Assembly: GCF_001039355.2 (NCBI RefSeq)
Contig: NW_019775567.1
Span: 97,426 to 139,211 of the forward strand
Length of the DNA: 41,786 nucleotides
Direction: 5' to 3'
Source of the DNA: Lingula anatina
Taxonomy: Eukaryota > Brachiopoda > Lingulata > Lingulida > Lingulidae
This document shows, piece by piece, positions 1 to 10,670 of this stretch (positions are counted from its first letter, which is position 1; every line of letters starts with the position of its first letter). The translations under genes and the position numbers were made by a program. The notes beneath the pieces are model-generated. The model saw nothing but the letters and a program-made list of their open reading frames with translations, made no database searches and was not told the origin of the DNA.

Positions 1-70
1 TTTTTTTTTTCGCCCGCTCGCACCGACTTTGGGGTCCCCAGAGGATGTCATCCATAAAAATAAAAAAGTG

Positions 71-190
71 TGGCCTAATGGTTAAACATACAGCTCCAGA
101 ACATGGGCGGATTAGACTCCAAGTTCAGTATCTTCAGCAGGGGCCCCTGTATTGGTAAACTGGCCCCAGACCTGTATAAGGAAAATGCAG
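71..190 (+). mobile_element. Degraded tRNA-derived SINE
   Basis: TGGCCTAATGG at 71-81 fits the pol III A box (TRGYNNARNNG) at every position. GATTAGACTCC at 110-120 fits the B box (GGTTCGANTCC) at 9 of 11. The spacing is that of a tRNA head. No tRNA cloverleaf is kept, so it is a SINE relic rather than a tRNA gene. Its 3' limit is uncertain. Confidence 0.6.
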
Positions 191-550
191 GAGAAATCAC
201 GGCAAAGGTGTGTTGTACATAATTAGTTGTTGTCTAGGAAAGATAATGCAAACTTAACGAGTTCTGGCCATATGTCTAGGTAGAGAGGTATTCTACAGTT
301 GTAGCATACATTTTATAGAATTACTATTTTGTTTTACAAAAAGGAGTCAGAAAACAGCAAGAACCAAACATATGTTTGAGTATTTGTAATACTCAGCAAT
401 TTAACATTTGCATCTTTCCAATTTTTCTTACTAAAATAAGTTTTTAGCTATTTCTTAATATAAAGATTCCATAGTTGCACATTTGATTGAAACATTAAAC
501 CATCCATGTCCACTGTATGTTACATTTTAATGGATTTTAAACTCTAAATA

Positions 551-577
551 TTTATTATTATTATTATTATTATTATT
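551..577. repeat. (TTA)n microsatellite
   Basis: About nine TTA units. Confidence 0.95.
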
Positions 578-1145
578 GTCTGTGTCAATCTTACTACCTT
601 TATCTTTTTCACTCGTTTCTATTTTAAGCTAGATTGAGAGTATAAAATCTGCCTCATTAAACCCACTACTAGCTAGCAAATCCAAAGCCTCTAATATTAA
701 TCACATCCCTGAAAGGCCATTTATCTAAATACGCTACAATGATACAACAGAAGGTAAGCATGCAGTAAAAGATGGAATAAATCACTGACGAAAAAAATCC
801 TACTAGCAGCCGAGCTACCTGTTTTCTGTAGAACATGATATCTATAGGTAACCGAGCTGACAGAAAACATGTCTTCCATAAGACATGCTGTAGTAAAAAG
901 CATTTGTTACAGAGATTTGAAATACAATACCTAAAATAGCCTCTGCAGACCATTATTTTTAGCATAAGTGGTGAAGATATTACCATAAATAGAATCCCTA
1001 CATGTTATGCTACTTTGGGGCTTAGAATTATGGAAAAGAATCTTTCCTTGTGCAAGATCTTTGATGTCAAGAAAATTCTAAGAAACTGTCTAATATATAT
1101 TCCCTGATCAATAGCAACCATGAAGAAGAGAAATTGTTGACATAG

Positions 1146-1348
1146 GGTAAAAACTTGAAAATGTCACCTCTTCAAAATTAATTAATATTTCAAAACGAGT
1201 GAATCTGACACGACCATATTAGGTGACAAAATTATCGAGATACCCATTTTAAAGTTTCACAAAATTTTCAAAGTGAAAAAATTAATGTTGACAGAAAACC
1301 GTCTTCTAAGAAATTTTTCAAGACAGACTAAATTTTCAAGTTTTTACC
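1146..1348. repeat. Inverted repeat with 17-bp perfect arms
   Basis: GGTAAAAACTTGAAAAT at 1146-1162 is exactly complementary to 1332-1348. Flanking sequence around both arms shares TTCTAAGAAA- and GTCTAA-like pieces. A small foldback element is possible. Confidence 0.5.
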
Positions 1349-1839
1349 ATATTTCAGAAAAGTAAGAAAAAATTGTGAAAACCATTTGTCACTACTTATG
1401 AAGACCAACATTGGAGGTTCTTCATAACATATCCACCATTATTTTCTGAGAAATTTGTCTGTCTAACTGCCAATAATATAGAACTTTGTGCGACATCAGG
1501 TAAAACAAAGCACTCTAAGAAAAGACAGTAAACACACTATCAAATTTATTACCATAAGTCACTGGTTCTTCTTTTCCAACACGAAACACCCAAGAACAAA
1601 AGTCACTACAAACTATACTATTACAAGCTACAACTTGCAGTCATCTCATTTCAAGCACTTTCAGTAAATGCCAGAACTATTTCTGTGTGGAAACAAAATG
1701 CCTACCTGCTCATTTCATTTTCTGTCAAAAAAGGCATGATATCAAAGGTCTGTCCAAACATGAAACTCTCAGATTTCCAGAGCATTTCACTGCATGATCC
1801 TCCGTCTACAAAGATTTAACTCAACAGAGGCGGAACAAA

Positions 1840-2560
1840 ACTGCTTCAAGGCAAACATAATCTGTTCAAATAATTATATCACTGGTCAAAAACAAAAAAG
1901 GAAATCTCCTTGATGCAGGAACACAAGGGACAAGTATGAAATTATTAATGAACAGTTGAGAGTCTAGATTCCCTAACAGTAGACGCCAATTCTCAAGGTC
2001 GTAATAACAGGATCAAAATGAGACAAAATCCTCCAAGGCAAAAGTCATCTGTTATAAAGTATTAAATGGCCACATTTAATGTCCGAGCTCTTAGGCCATG
2101 GGGGTAAAATAACCACTGACCATGGTTGAGACAAAGATCAAATGACAACACCAATGACAAGACATTTCCTTTGACAATGAGACTGTCATCTGTTACAGGA
2201 ATATGTAATGGTCAAGAGTTCTGAGAGCATTAGACCATATAACATCAGAAATAATTAGTATATAACAGCCAACTGACCATCAAAATTAAGTGATCATATT
2301 TCTGCAATGCTGACAGCCAATCCTCTTAAAATGATGAAAATTATGGGAAACCTGTAATCTAAGCTAGTTATTAGTCATCTGTTCAAAAAATGATCCTATG
2401 GCCCAAATAGCCACTTGGGTAAGTTAAAGACCTGAGACATTTTATCCTGTTAAAATTACCAAGATTGAGTCAAAACAGAAATGCTGCCAGGCATTCATCA
2501 TCTGTTAAAAAAAGGAAAAAAAGCTCTTGGTCAGTAGCTGAAGGTTCAGAACTCATGGGG
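1840..2560 (+). repeat. Degenerate repeats around an ATCTGTT box
   Basis: The motif (G)TCATCTGTT or AATCTGTT recurs near 1859, 2047, 2188, 2375 and 2500. Similar words follow each time (ATGGTCA or TGGCC, then an AGACC-type word). Spacing varies from about 120 to 190 bases. It is an old, irregular tandem array or chance similarity in AT-rich DNA. Confidence 0.3.
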
Positions 2561-5500
2561 CAGGCAATAAACTGACAATGTTACAATGGGTAATAAATTT
2601 TAAACACTTTCAAATCACAACAATTGGAAGTATTAGACCACAAGGACATGCATGTAACACAAATGCTATGTAGTATCCTCAACACGCATTCAAACCTACA
2701 TCAAACTCATACATCACACACAATAACAAACAGCATTTGATTTCATTCTAAAATCATTCCACCAGCAAGTCTTTACTCTTTCCAGGGTTGTTTAAAGCAC
2801 AAGGACACTGGTCAGTTCTTAAGTGGACATTGACTAGTGGTTAGCATAAAGTTGGGCCATTGACACTTCATAAATTATGGACCTACTGTTCATGAAATGA
2901 CAGGCATTCTAAGAAGTACTTTGTATATCATACACTCAAGTTATGGTAATTGGTTAATTGGTGCTGTTATGTGAAATGGATAATTATAAGTGCATTAAGT
3001 GCAAATTATTGCGATATTTTCATTATTAAGATTGCTTTTCATATCTCCAGCAATGACTGAGTGGAGAATGACTTACATTTGCAAAAACTGTTTCTTCCTT
3101 CATTTATAAACAGAAACATTTACTGAATTATTTTTCTCCTTTGTATCATTTTCTGCTTTGTTTTCTTTCAGATAATTATATCCATAAAGCAAATGAAACT
3201 ACTCGTTAAATTATAAATATAAAAAAAAATCATTTCATTATAGGCAAACAATGCCATGACTTTACACTATAACTGCCATTCCTAAAATGCTTTTTAAGTA
3301 TTCAAAAAAGGAATTACACTAATTGCTTTGGTATCATGACCATTTTTTTAAAATAAAAATGCTAAAGAAGACCTATCAATTGAACTCATAGCTAAGTGTG
3401 AATAATCTTTTGTAAGATCAAAGCTTCCTCAATGACAAATTAGAAAAAACAGGTTTTCACATGACTTCCTTATAGGGTCCTTAGGTGCATTACCTCACAG
3501 AAGCCGTTTATTGTTTTTTCTTCTTTTTTTTTCTTATTTTTCCCTATACAGGTTTCATCTCCCCAGTGTAACAGGAGCAATAAAGCAGAAAATCTTCCAC
3601 CATTCAGATCAATTACCCCTGGAAATGACAATCGCTTTATGGCATGACTTCTTCTCCTAAGAAATGACAATCCACTGATAAGATCGCCATGCAATGCTGT
3701 ACATGCTCAATGGAATTTGTTCCCTCTGTTATATGAGAAAGCCAGCTTCAGGTAGCTATAGCTATACATACCTCTCAAAAAGCATAATAGGGGTATTGAC
3801 TCCTGCTGCATGGTATTGAATTTTTTTTAATTACTACCCTAGAAAACAAAAAAGTTGCACTGCAAAGGTCTAATAAATCTAAACCTGAAGGATATACATT
3901 CAGCAAGAAGCAATGCAGTCAACTTTTACCAACAGCAGAGTTGCTCAATTTACAAGAGGTTTGAATCTGTTTGAATCTGTGAATTTTCTAAGAACATCAA
4001 TGAAAAACAAATTGAAGTCTAAAGAGCATACAGATACCATGTTTGAGACAATTGGATCTTTTAAAAAATTCAATGGCAGACTTTTGTATTGAACCAGAAA
4101 GAGCAAAAGAAACAAAAACAGAACCATTGTTTGTATAGAAAAAATCGGCTTCATTGTTAGCCACATTTATAGCTTCATCACAATTTCCATCATTTCCATA
4201 CAATATCAAGCGGCCAGGTAGTACAGATCTCGTGGATGGTCAGGTAAAGTTTCTCTTTAATTACCCGCTGACACCAGGTGAGTCATTCTGCCCGTTACCG
4301 TGGTGATTTTATGACTAACACAGGGCATCTACCTGGCTGGATATGATGATACGTGCACCACCTCCCTCTGTTCAGACGAAAATATCAGATTAAACAGATA
4401 AGGTGCTTTTGTTTTAGTAATAATCCATCTAATTTTCTGTGTTTTTTGCTGAAATGCATAATTCCTGTCAACCAAGGTCCTAAAGTAAACCCTTGTAGTT
4501 TTTACCATTAAAGGGGCATTCCGTGGTATTCGTTTTGCATTACGGACGGAATTTTGACACTTTAAAAATAAATTCTACAAGAACTATAATACATACATTG
4601 TTCAAATTTGGCAGGAATATTGATTAGTGCAAGCCTAAACTTCTGACCAAAAAACTTGAAATAACATCTATTAGTTTTTGAGAAATATTGGTTATTGATC
4701 ACCATTACGGACGGAAAAAAATGGACAAGCATTTTTATTAATCAACTTCAACTTCAAAACTCTGCTCTGTTTGTGGCTTTTTAAAGATAAAACTGCATTG
4801 ACATGACAATTTCATTATTCTAGTTACTAGAAATGTAAAAGGTTATTTAAAATTTTTTTTATGTTAGGAAATTTTTGAAGTTTAAAAAATCATGTCAGAT
4901 TACGGACGGAAAATTACGGACGGAAAATTTGTCCACAGTGCAAAACTTACACAGAAGCCATTAAAAAAGTACAATTAATCATTTATTCATGGTAAAATTT
5001 AACTTTTTACTAAATATGTACATAATAGGAAGTTATTTTTGATGTCAACTCAAATATTTTTGTGAGCTATTTCAAATTACAAAAATCAACTACAGTCTAC
5101 ACTTTCATGAATAAGAGATCCCTTGTGTTCTCATATTGTCATTGTTTAAAATTCTGTGTTGAATTCTAATTCAGAATAGCTACATTTAAAAGTTCCTTTT
5201 TTTTTTCATGCTAAAGTTTAAACACTGTTTTTATTCTGACACATTAAGTCCAACAGAGAATTTGTATCTCTTGCATTGGTCCATCACAGGGAATGGTACA
5301 GGTTTGATAATTTGGTCACTGGAAATCCATGCTCTGTCTTCTTGAGAAGGAAAGGCAAATAGTTTTTTTACTTGTCCTTTGCTCAGAGAAAAGTTACTTC
5401 TATATCACCACCTTCTATGAATATAATTTGACCTAAATAAATGTTCTGAGGATATAGGATAATTTCAGGTAAGTGGCATGGTGCTAGAACAAAGGCCTGG

Positions 5501-6079
5501 CCTCTAGTCATCTTTGATTAACTGTGGTCAGCAATTATCTTACTGCTCATCTCCCAGGTATATACAACTTGTATATGACAGGTAAGTGATCAAAAGCACA
5601 TTTTATCTTCAAATTGCAATCAAAGTAACTGAAAATATCCAGGAGAAGCCATGATCATAAGTGATCCTTAAGGTGCAATTTAAATGCCACTAATTGACAA
5701 GTGAGACAGACGTTGAAAAGTCTTGCCAGGTAAGAAAAAGCACTTTTTGACTTTAAATCCTGCATTTTTGAATAATCTTTTTTTTTTAAATAAATCTTTA
5801 TAAGGGAAACAGTTCTTCTTTAGTTTTGAAATTCATAAATCAATTACTTGAGTATGCCACATGAAACCAATCAGTAGAAATGTTATAGCCAGGTAGCTAT
5901 GCCTTTCCGTCCGTAATGCTAATTTTCCATCCGTAATGATTTTTTATTATGAAATTAATTTGTCTTCAAATATGTTTAAAAATTTTTTTTTGGGATATTT
6001 GGTAAACATAGGACTAGTATGAGGAGAATATGAAAGGAAATTTTTTTCTGCCAAGTAGTCTTTAACTCATTGTCCCCTA

Positions 6080-6229
6080 CCGCCGTCATTTGCCGACAAT
6101 GTTTTCTTATTTCTATCCCGAGCGTCGTCATTTGACGTCGTAATATTAATAGTACCCATTCCCGACTGCCGTCATATGACGGCATCCAATATGGCGGGCC
6201 CCATGCCTAGCGACTTCATATGACGGCAT
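6080..6229. repeat. Palindromic subterminal units of the piggyBac-like element
   Basis: Four imperfect copies of a GCCGTCATATGACGGC-like palindrome occur at about 6080-6097, 6122-6140, 6167-6184 and 6210-6229. Subterminal palindromes near one end are candidate transposase-binding sites; that role is inferred. Confidence 0.7.
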
Positions 6230-6363
6230 GAGAAAGAAACTTTGATTGGTAAGTTTTAAATAGCTCGTTTTCCGATTGGTTGTTGCTTTTCTTTTGGCCA
6301 ATTAAAAGGAGAGTACTATAGAACAAAATGTAAACATTTTGAGGGTTGCGGGAAGTCTACATA

Positions 6364-6777
6364 TGGAGGAAATGCAGAGTATTTTTGATGAGAGATCTGG
6401 GTCTGAATTTTCGGGATTTGTTAGTGACAGTGAGTCTGACAGCAATAATTTGAGCTATATTTCTTTTGAATAACACTTTACAGACAAAGTATGAAAGTGA
6501 ATTAGGCAGCATTAGTGAAGATTTTAGAAGAATTCAGTGGGAAAACGATCTGTGGGAGGTGGACAAGTAGCTTTTCTGTGGTGAACTGCCTGGATTCACA
6601 CATGGACTGACGGGTGACAAAGACTAACTAGACTTTAAAAACTGTTCTTTACTGATGAAATACTGAACAATTTGTTGGAAAATATAAATGCATATGCAAC
6701 ATACAATGACTCTAAGTGGAAAGAACAACTTAAAGCATGTCTCGGTGTCAGGGTTCATGTAGTATTTTTAAGTTGAT
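6364..6777 (+). pseudogene. Broken piggyBac-type transposase N-terminal remnant
   Basis: From the ATG at 6364 the frame encodes an acidic, serine-rich leader that includes FSGFVSDSESDSN and stops at 6472. Acidic N-termini of this kind are typical of PGBD-like transposases. Further on, around 6578-6600, the peptide GELPGFTHGLTGD resembles the segment before the DDE domain. After a stop and a frame change, from about 6646 the peptide LFFTDEILNNLLENINAYAT matches the conserved start of the DDE_Tnp_1_7 domain (in the family, F-F-x-D-x-L/I-x-x-x-x-x-E-T/N-N-x-Y-A). The frame ends at about 6777. At least two stops and one frameshift break it, and the catalytic region is absent. It cannot make an active transposase. 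Confidence 0.8.
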
Positions 6778-7840
6778 GCTTATCTTATCACAACTGCATA
6801 ATATAGATAATAAATATACTTTTTTGTGATCTGATGCTCATCTTTTAATTATATTTTGTAGAATTTTGTCTTTTTTTTGTACCTGTTTTATATATTTATA
6901 AACAGTTGTTGAACTTATATTCATTGTTCAATTTTTATAGACCAAAAATTTGGACTTGATCTTCCCTATTCAATAAATAACAATATTTTGAATATGTCCA
7001 GTTATAAAGAATTTCATATTATACCAATTTCATGCCTTAAAAACCCTGAAAATTTGGAACAAACAAAACAACAGACCTAGAAAAAGGCCATATTGAATTT
7101 CCTCAGGGATATAGGAGAGTGCTGACAGTGGCGCCACCACATGGTGGTGGCCAGATTTGGTGTTAATGGCTGTAGGGGATCGTGCAGCAGTCACTGCAGG
7201 GGACAATGAGTTAAAAAAACTTAAAAAATAGAGCCCAAATCATTACGGACGGAAAAAATGACTTTGGATTAATGATTAATTAACTATTTTTTAAAGATTT
7301 TACTTGATTTTTTATGTGTTTACCCCAAGGACTTGCTGTAATTTATGTCTCAATTGAAAGATATTGATTAAAATTTATTTTGAGTGTTATATGCAAAAAA
7401 TAAAAAATTCCGTCCGTAATGCTAATTTTCACGTTTTTCAAGTTTAATGCGCTATAAAATCATGAATTCAAAAAATACAGGTAAATCTTGTACAAATTAT
7501 TATCCCCTGAAGTCTCTTCTTTCAGAAAATGCAACTTTTGATTGATTTTTGTACATTTGAAAATTTTGTGCCCAGGACACAAATACCACGGAATGACCCT
7601 AAATCAGATTAATAAGTAATTTTTTCACTTACACCTTCCATGCCCCATACTATGTCAATACCATTTGGCTATGTATGGTAACACAAATACCTATCACTTG
7701 TAAAAAGTAAAACTTGTGGTTTTTCCGGGGAGGCGAGGCCAGCTGAACCTGTATACTGCATAGCCTCATTTTAAAATAAATTAATGTTTAATATCTGATT
7801 TATCTGGGGACAAATTGGACAAAAAAAAACTCTGTCTTGA

Positions 7841-8036
7841 CTCCAAGACCAACTTTGACCGCATTCAGAACAGTGGGCTAACTCATCCGCCTGTCAAATA
7901 TGGCAACCCACTACAAAGCTAATCTGCTAAAAGACACTGAATAGGTTCCCTGTGGAGAATTATTTAAGTGGGTCTGCCATATTTGACCCTCGGACTAGTT
8001 TGTCCACTGTTCTGAATGTGGCCTTTGGGACTTGAA
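7841..8036. mobile_element. Foldback (long inverted-repeat) element
   Basis: The left arm at 7841-7912 and the right arm at 7967-8036 are inverted copies of each other, about 80 percent identical by eye, around a 54-base loop. Shared blocks are CATTCAGAACAGTGG and GTCAAATATGGCA. There is no coding capacity. It lies about 240 bases outside the right end of the 4513-7599 transposon. Confidence 0.75.
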
Positions 8037-8203
8037 TTGTTTCATGAAACTGACCCCTAGATGCCACCCTCAAAATGACAGTCAATTTCTTTCATAAATG
8101 AACAAGACACTATATGCATTAAATTTGTTACTGCCACAATTACACTGCTTATGACCAAAATTTGATATCACAATGACTACAGAAGGGGAGGGGGAGGTGG
8201 GTG

Positions 8204-8216
8204 GAGAGAGAGAGAG

Positions 8217-8256
<40 letters not shown>

Positions 8257-8271
8257 TGAAAGAGAGAGAGC
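8204..8271. repeat. (GA)n microsatellite
   Basis: Interrupted GA tract of about 68 bases. The serine/leucine-rich minus-strand frame over it is an artefact. Confidence 0.95.
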
Positions 8272-10095
8272 AAGCACTCAGATAACTTTTAATCACTAAA
8301 TTGCATGATTACGACTGTTAGCACAACATGAACTCCACCGGGAGAAAGGTGACTATGCACGTTGCTAGGATAGAATACCAACACATGCCATCATAGCACG
8401 TATTTCTATTGTCAGGGGTGCCAATCCCCTTCTAAATTTCACATTTTTTCTCCTTTGCAGAAGTATTATCTTTTTCTTTCATTCTTTGTTTTTCGCTGGG
8501 GGTATCAAGTGCTTCATGCATATTTCATTCTAGTCAGCGTTTGATGTATCTTATCACTTATTATGAATGTTTGAAAGATGAGGGATTGCCTGTTTCTATT
8601 TCAATGACTTTTTCAGTTTCCAATTAAAAATTGATGTTAAATCATTGTCATGTGCATTATTGATAAACAGCTTCATCTGTTTGATTTCACTAGCCTTGCA
8701 CAAGCATGGAAAATCGTCATCAATCAATGACAAAAAAATGAAAAAGAAACTGGGACAAAAAATGAAAAATTCTTTTAAAATTTATGATTTGTTTAAAATA
8801 TTCATGACGTCCTAGATAATCTGTCCAATTATCATAATTATAAAAAAGTGCAAGCTGAAAACAACTTGGAATTTGATAAGAAATTTCCTTTCACAACTGA
8901 GAAGATGATTTCTGCCTTCGTCACCAGATGTCAGCACATGACAGAGTCACTGAGCTCTGGACATGCAGTAATCTGGTAGTGGGTTATCATTGATTTATCT
9001 AATTAATGAATCATGTTTTGATTAGATCATGCAATAAATCAAAAATCCCCACTTAAAGGTCAGGTGTATAACAGCCTTTAGCTGACTCAGTTTATTTATC
9101 CTTCATTGTGCTAGGAGAGGATCGAGAAAGATTGTTGCAGCCGATTCATTTAACAACTGAATGCTGTGAAAATGGTCTCAAACTCAGGTTCGTAGTGTTG
9201 CAGGAGAAAGTGATGAAAACAGTGAATGACAATAGTTAGCTATTACCACAATATCCAGTTATCATAGGTCAAAGATTTCATTTTCACAAATAAGACTGAT
9301 TGTGTTTGTTTGTTTTTCGTGCAGTAAATGTCTTTCTTCAATAGAAAAGGCCCTAAATTGTTTGGTACTTAAAATTAAAAAGTGGTTCTCTAATAATTGT
9401 ACAGCTTATAATAAATTCCATGGAAATTTACTATTATTCTGGCAATAAAAACAAAAATTATCAATAATTTATTTAATAAAGAAATACAGATTTTATCACT
9501 GGCGCCATGAGCATTTAAGCAATGATTTCAATTCATTTCTAAATGGAGCTGTAGTCATGGAGTACCACACAGGTGTTAACAACTATGCCAGTGTCTCCTT
9601 CACCTGACGCCAGGGTTCTAACTGACGCCAAACCTAGCTACAGTCTGTGTGTCTTTAAGACAGGGACCAATCCACTCTCAAACATGAAAAAACTTGTATT
9701 CGTTGATTACATTCGGCAGATATGCATGTAAAGCTTTTTTTTTGTCTATCAGAAAGGGACAAACTGTTTTGTTCTTGTTCAAAAATAAATAAGCCATAGC
9801 ACCTCTACCCAAGGTCTATACATGTACTCACAAGGGGGTGGGGGTGGGGGAAGGGGGCATTTTCTGGAGAAAGAATTCCAAGAAACCACATAATAAGCAC
9901 AATTAATCTGTTAATCTGATTGAATTCTGTGATAGTCCCCATGGAGTTGAGTTGAACTGATCTACATAGAATTACGGCTTCATTGGGAATGAGCTCTAAT
10001 TCATGTTACTCTGAGGATTGCCCAAAATTTTATGATTTTTCTTTTCAAAAAAAATTTTGCAGCAGCATTTTGATATAGTGAAATGGCAATGTCTA

Positions 10096-10098
<3 letters not shown>

Positions 10099-10126
<28 letters not shown>
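10099..10126. repeat. A tract (28 bp)
   Basis: Homopolymer. It could be the tail of an old retroposed copy, but no upstream SINE was recognised. Confidence 0.95.
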
Positions 10127-10494
10127 CACAGATCAACTTCAAGTCAAAACTGCCCAGTGTGAACATACCAGCTTCTGTCACACTAGCTAGTCCTGTCTAT
10201 ATCGTACAAAAATAACATCAAAAAAGAAATTTCTTTGATGTCAATGTGTGCGCAGTTTTGGTCACAAAAAGCTGGCTTTGTTTTGTGACAGGAATAAATG
10301 GACATATCCTGTATAGGCAGGTAACTTTGGGAGATGTCAGCGTCATGGGGGAGTTGTACAGACAGGTTGACGGGAGCTATGGAACGTAACCCTAACGAGC
10401 AACCATCATGTTTGCACATATTGAAATGTGTCAATTTCAGCCACGTCAGTTTCGCCATAGAAATTATTTTAATTACCAATCTGGAACAGTGTTT

Positions 10495-10670
10495 TACCTG
10501 CAGTCTGTAGCCATGGGGGTTGGGGGGGGGGTCAGAGAACCACCCTTTTTGTCAGGAAAAAGTCCATTCTGGGTAAAATTTGAGATAGACACATAAAAGT
10601 TTCATTGTAAAGGGTCCACCTTTTCAGAAAAAGCCCCCCCCCCCCCTTGAAATTACTGGATACAGGCTTT
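10495..10670. mobile_element. G-run MITE, copy A
   Basis: The unit starts near CTGTAGCCATGGGGG and ends with a C run followed by TTGAAATTACTGGATACAGG. The two ends are inverted relative to each other (consensus CCTGTAGCCAG). The interior includes GGGTAAAATTTGA and GTAAAGGGTCCACCTTTTC. The same order of blocks is seen in the copies at about 25.6 and 26.4 kb, so this is a short non-autonomous element with terminal inverted repeats and no coding capacity. Family unknown. Confidence 0.75.

Larger units (their letters stand above)
191..4508. other. No gene seen: AT-rich noncoding DNA
   Basis: Contains the (TTA)n tract, the 1146/1332 inverted repeat and the irregular ATCTGTT array. The minus-strand open frames near 3500-3690 and 3950-4210 show no recognisable domain. 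The stretch 4205-4380 is richer in GC than its surroundings, without a clear gene. Confidence 0.5.
6066..7210 (+). mobile_element. piggyBac-like element nested in the outer transposon
   Basis: A 1145-bp element bounded by TTAA on both sides (6062-6065 and 7211-7214). Its perfect 13-bp inverted ends read CTCATTGTCCCCT. TTAA duplication is the hallmark of the piggyBac superfamily (also of Kolobok), and the internal fragments match piggyBac-type transposase. The left subterminal part carries four related palindromic units built on CCGTCATATGACGG (about 6080, 6122, 6167 and 6210). A CCAAT-type ATTGG also occurs in this part. The element is too short for a full transposase of about 550-600 codons, so it is an internally deleted, non-autonomous copy. 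It splits the outer transposon and is therefore the younger insertion. Confidence 0.85.
4513..7599. mobile_element. Unclassified DNA transposon with TTACGGACGGA repeats
   Basis: The left end reads GGGGCATTCCGTGGTATT (from 4513) and the right end, on the other strand, reads GGGTCATTCCGTGGTATT (from 7599). These are terminal inverted repeats of about 18 bp with one difference. Both ends are flanked by TAAA (4509-4512 and 7600-7603), a likely 4-bp target duplication. Inside are eight copies of an 11-mer TTACGGACGGA or its complement, at 4540, 4705, 4900, 4914, 5906, 5926 (one mismatch), 7243 and 7409. I saw none elsewhere in the window. Between about 5466 and 5734 there are three CAGGTAAG motifs within weakly similar sequence. 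No transposase remnant of its own was recognised, so it is probably non-autonomous. Without the nested insertion it would be about 1.9 kb. TTAA lies at 4508-4511 but not at the right end, so a TTAA-type family is not shown. Confidence 0.8.
7604..10494. other. No gene seen between the nested transposon and MITE copy A
   Basis: Holds the foldback at 7841-8036, the (GA)n tract, the A tract and a G-rich run near 9835-9858. Around 8925-9160 the sequence is more complex and contains several TAAT/ATTA and GATTA words, as in homeodomain-bound enhancers; this is only suggestive. Confidence 0.45.

Noticed and set aside
71-140. Functional tRNA gene
   Set aside because: A and B boxes are present but no cloverleaf can be drawn, and the B box has lost positions; a SINE relic explains it better.
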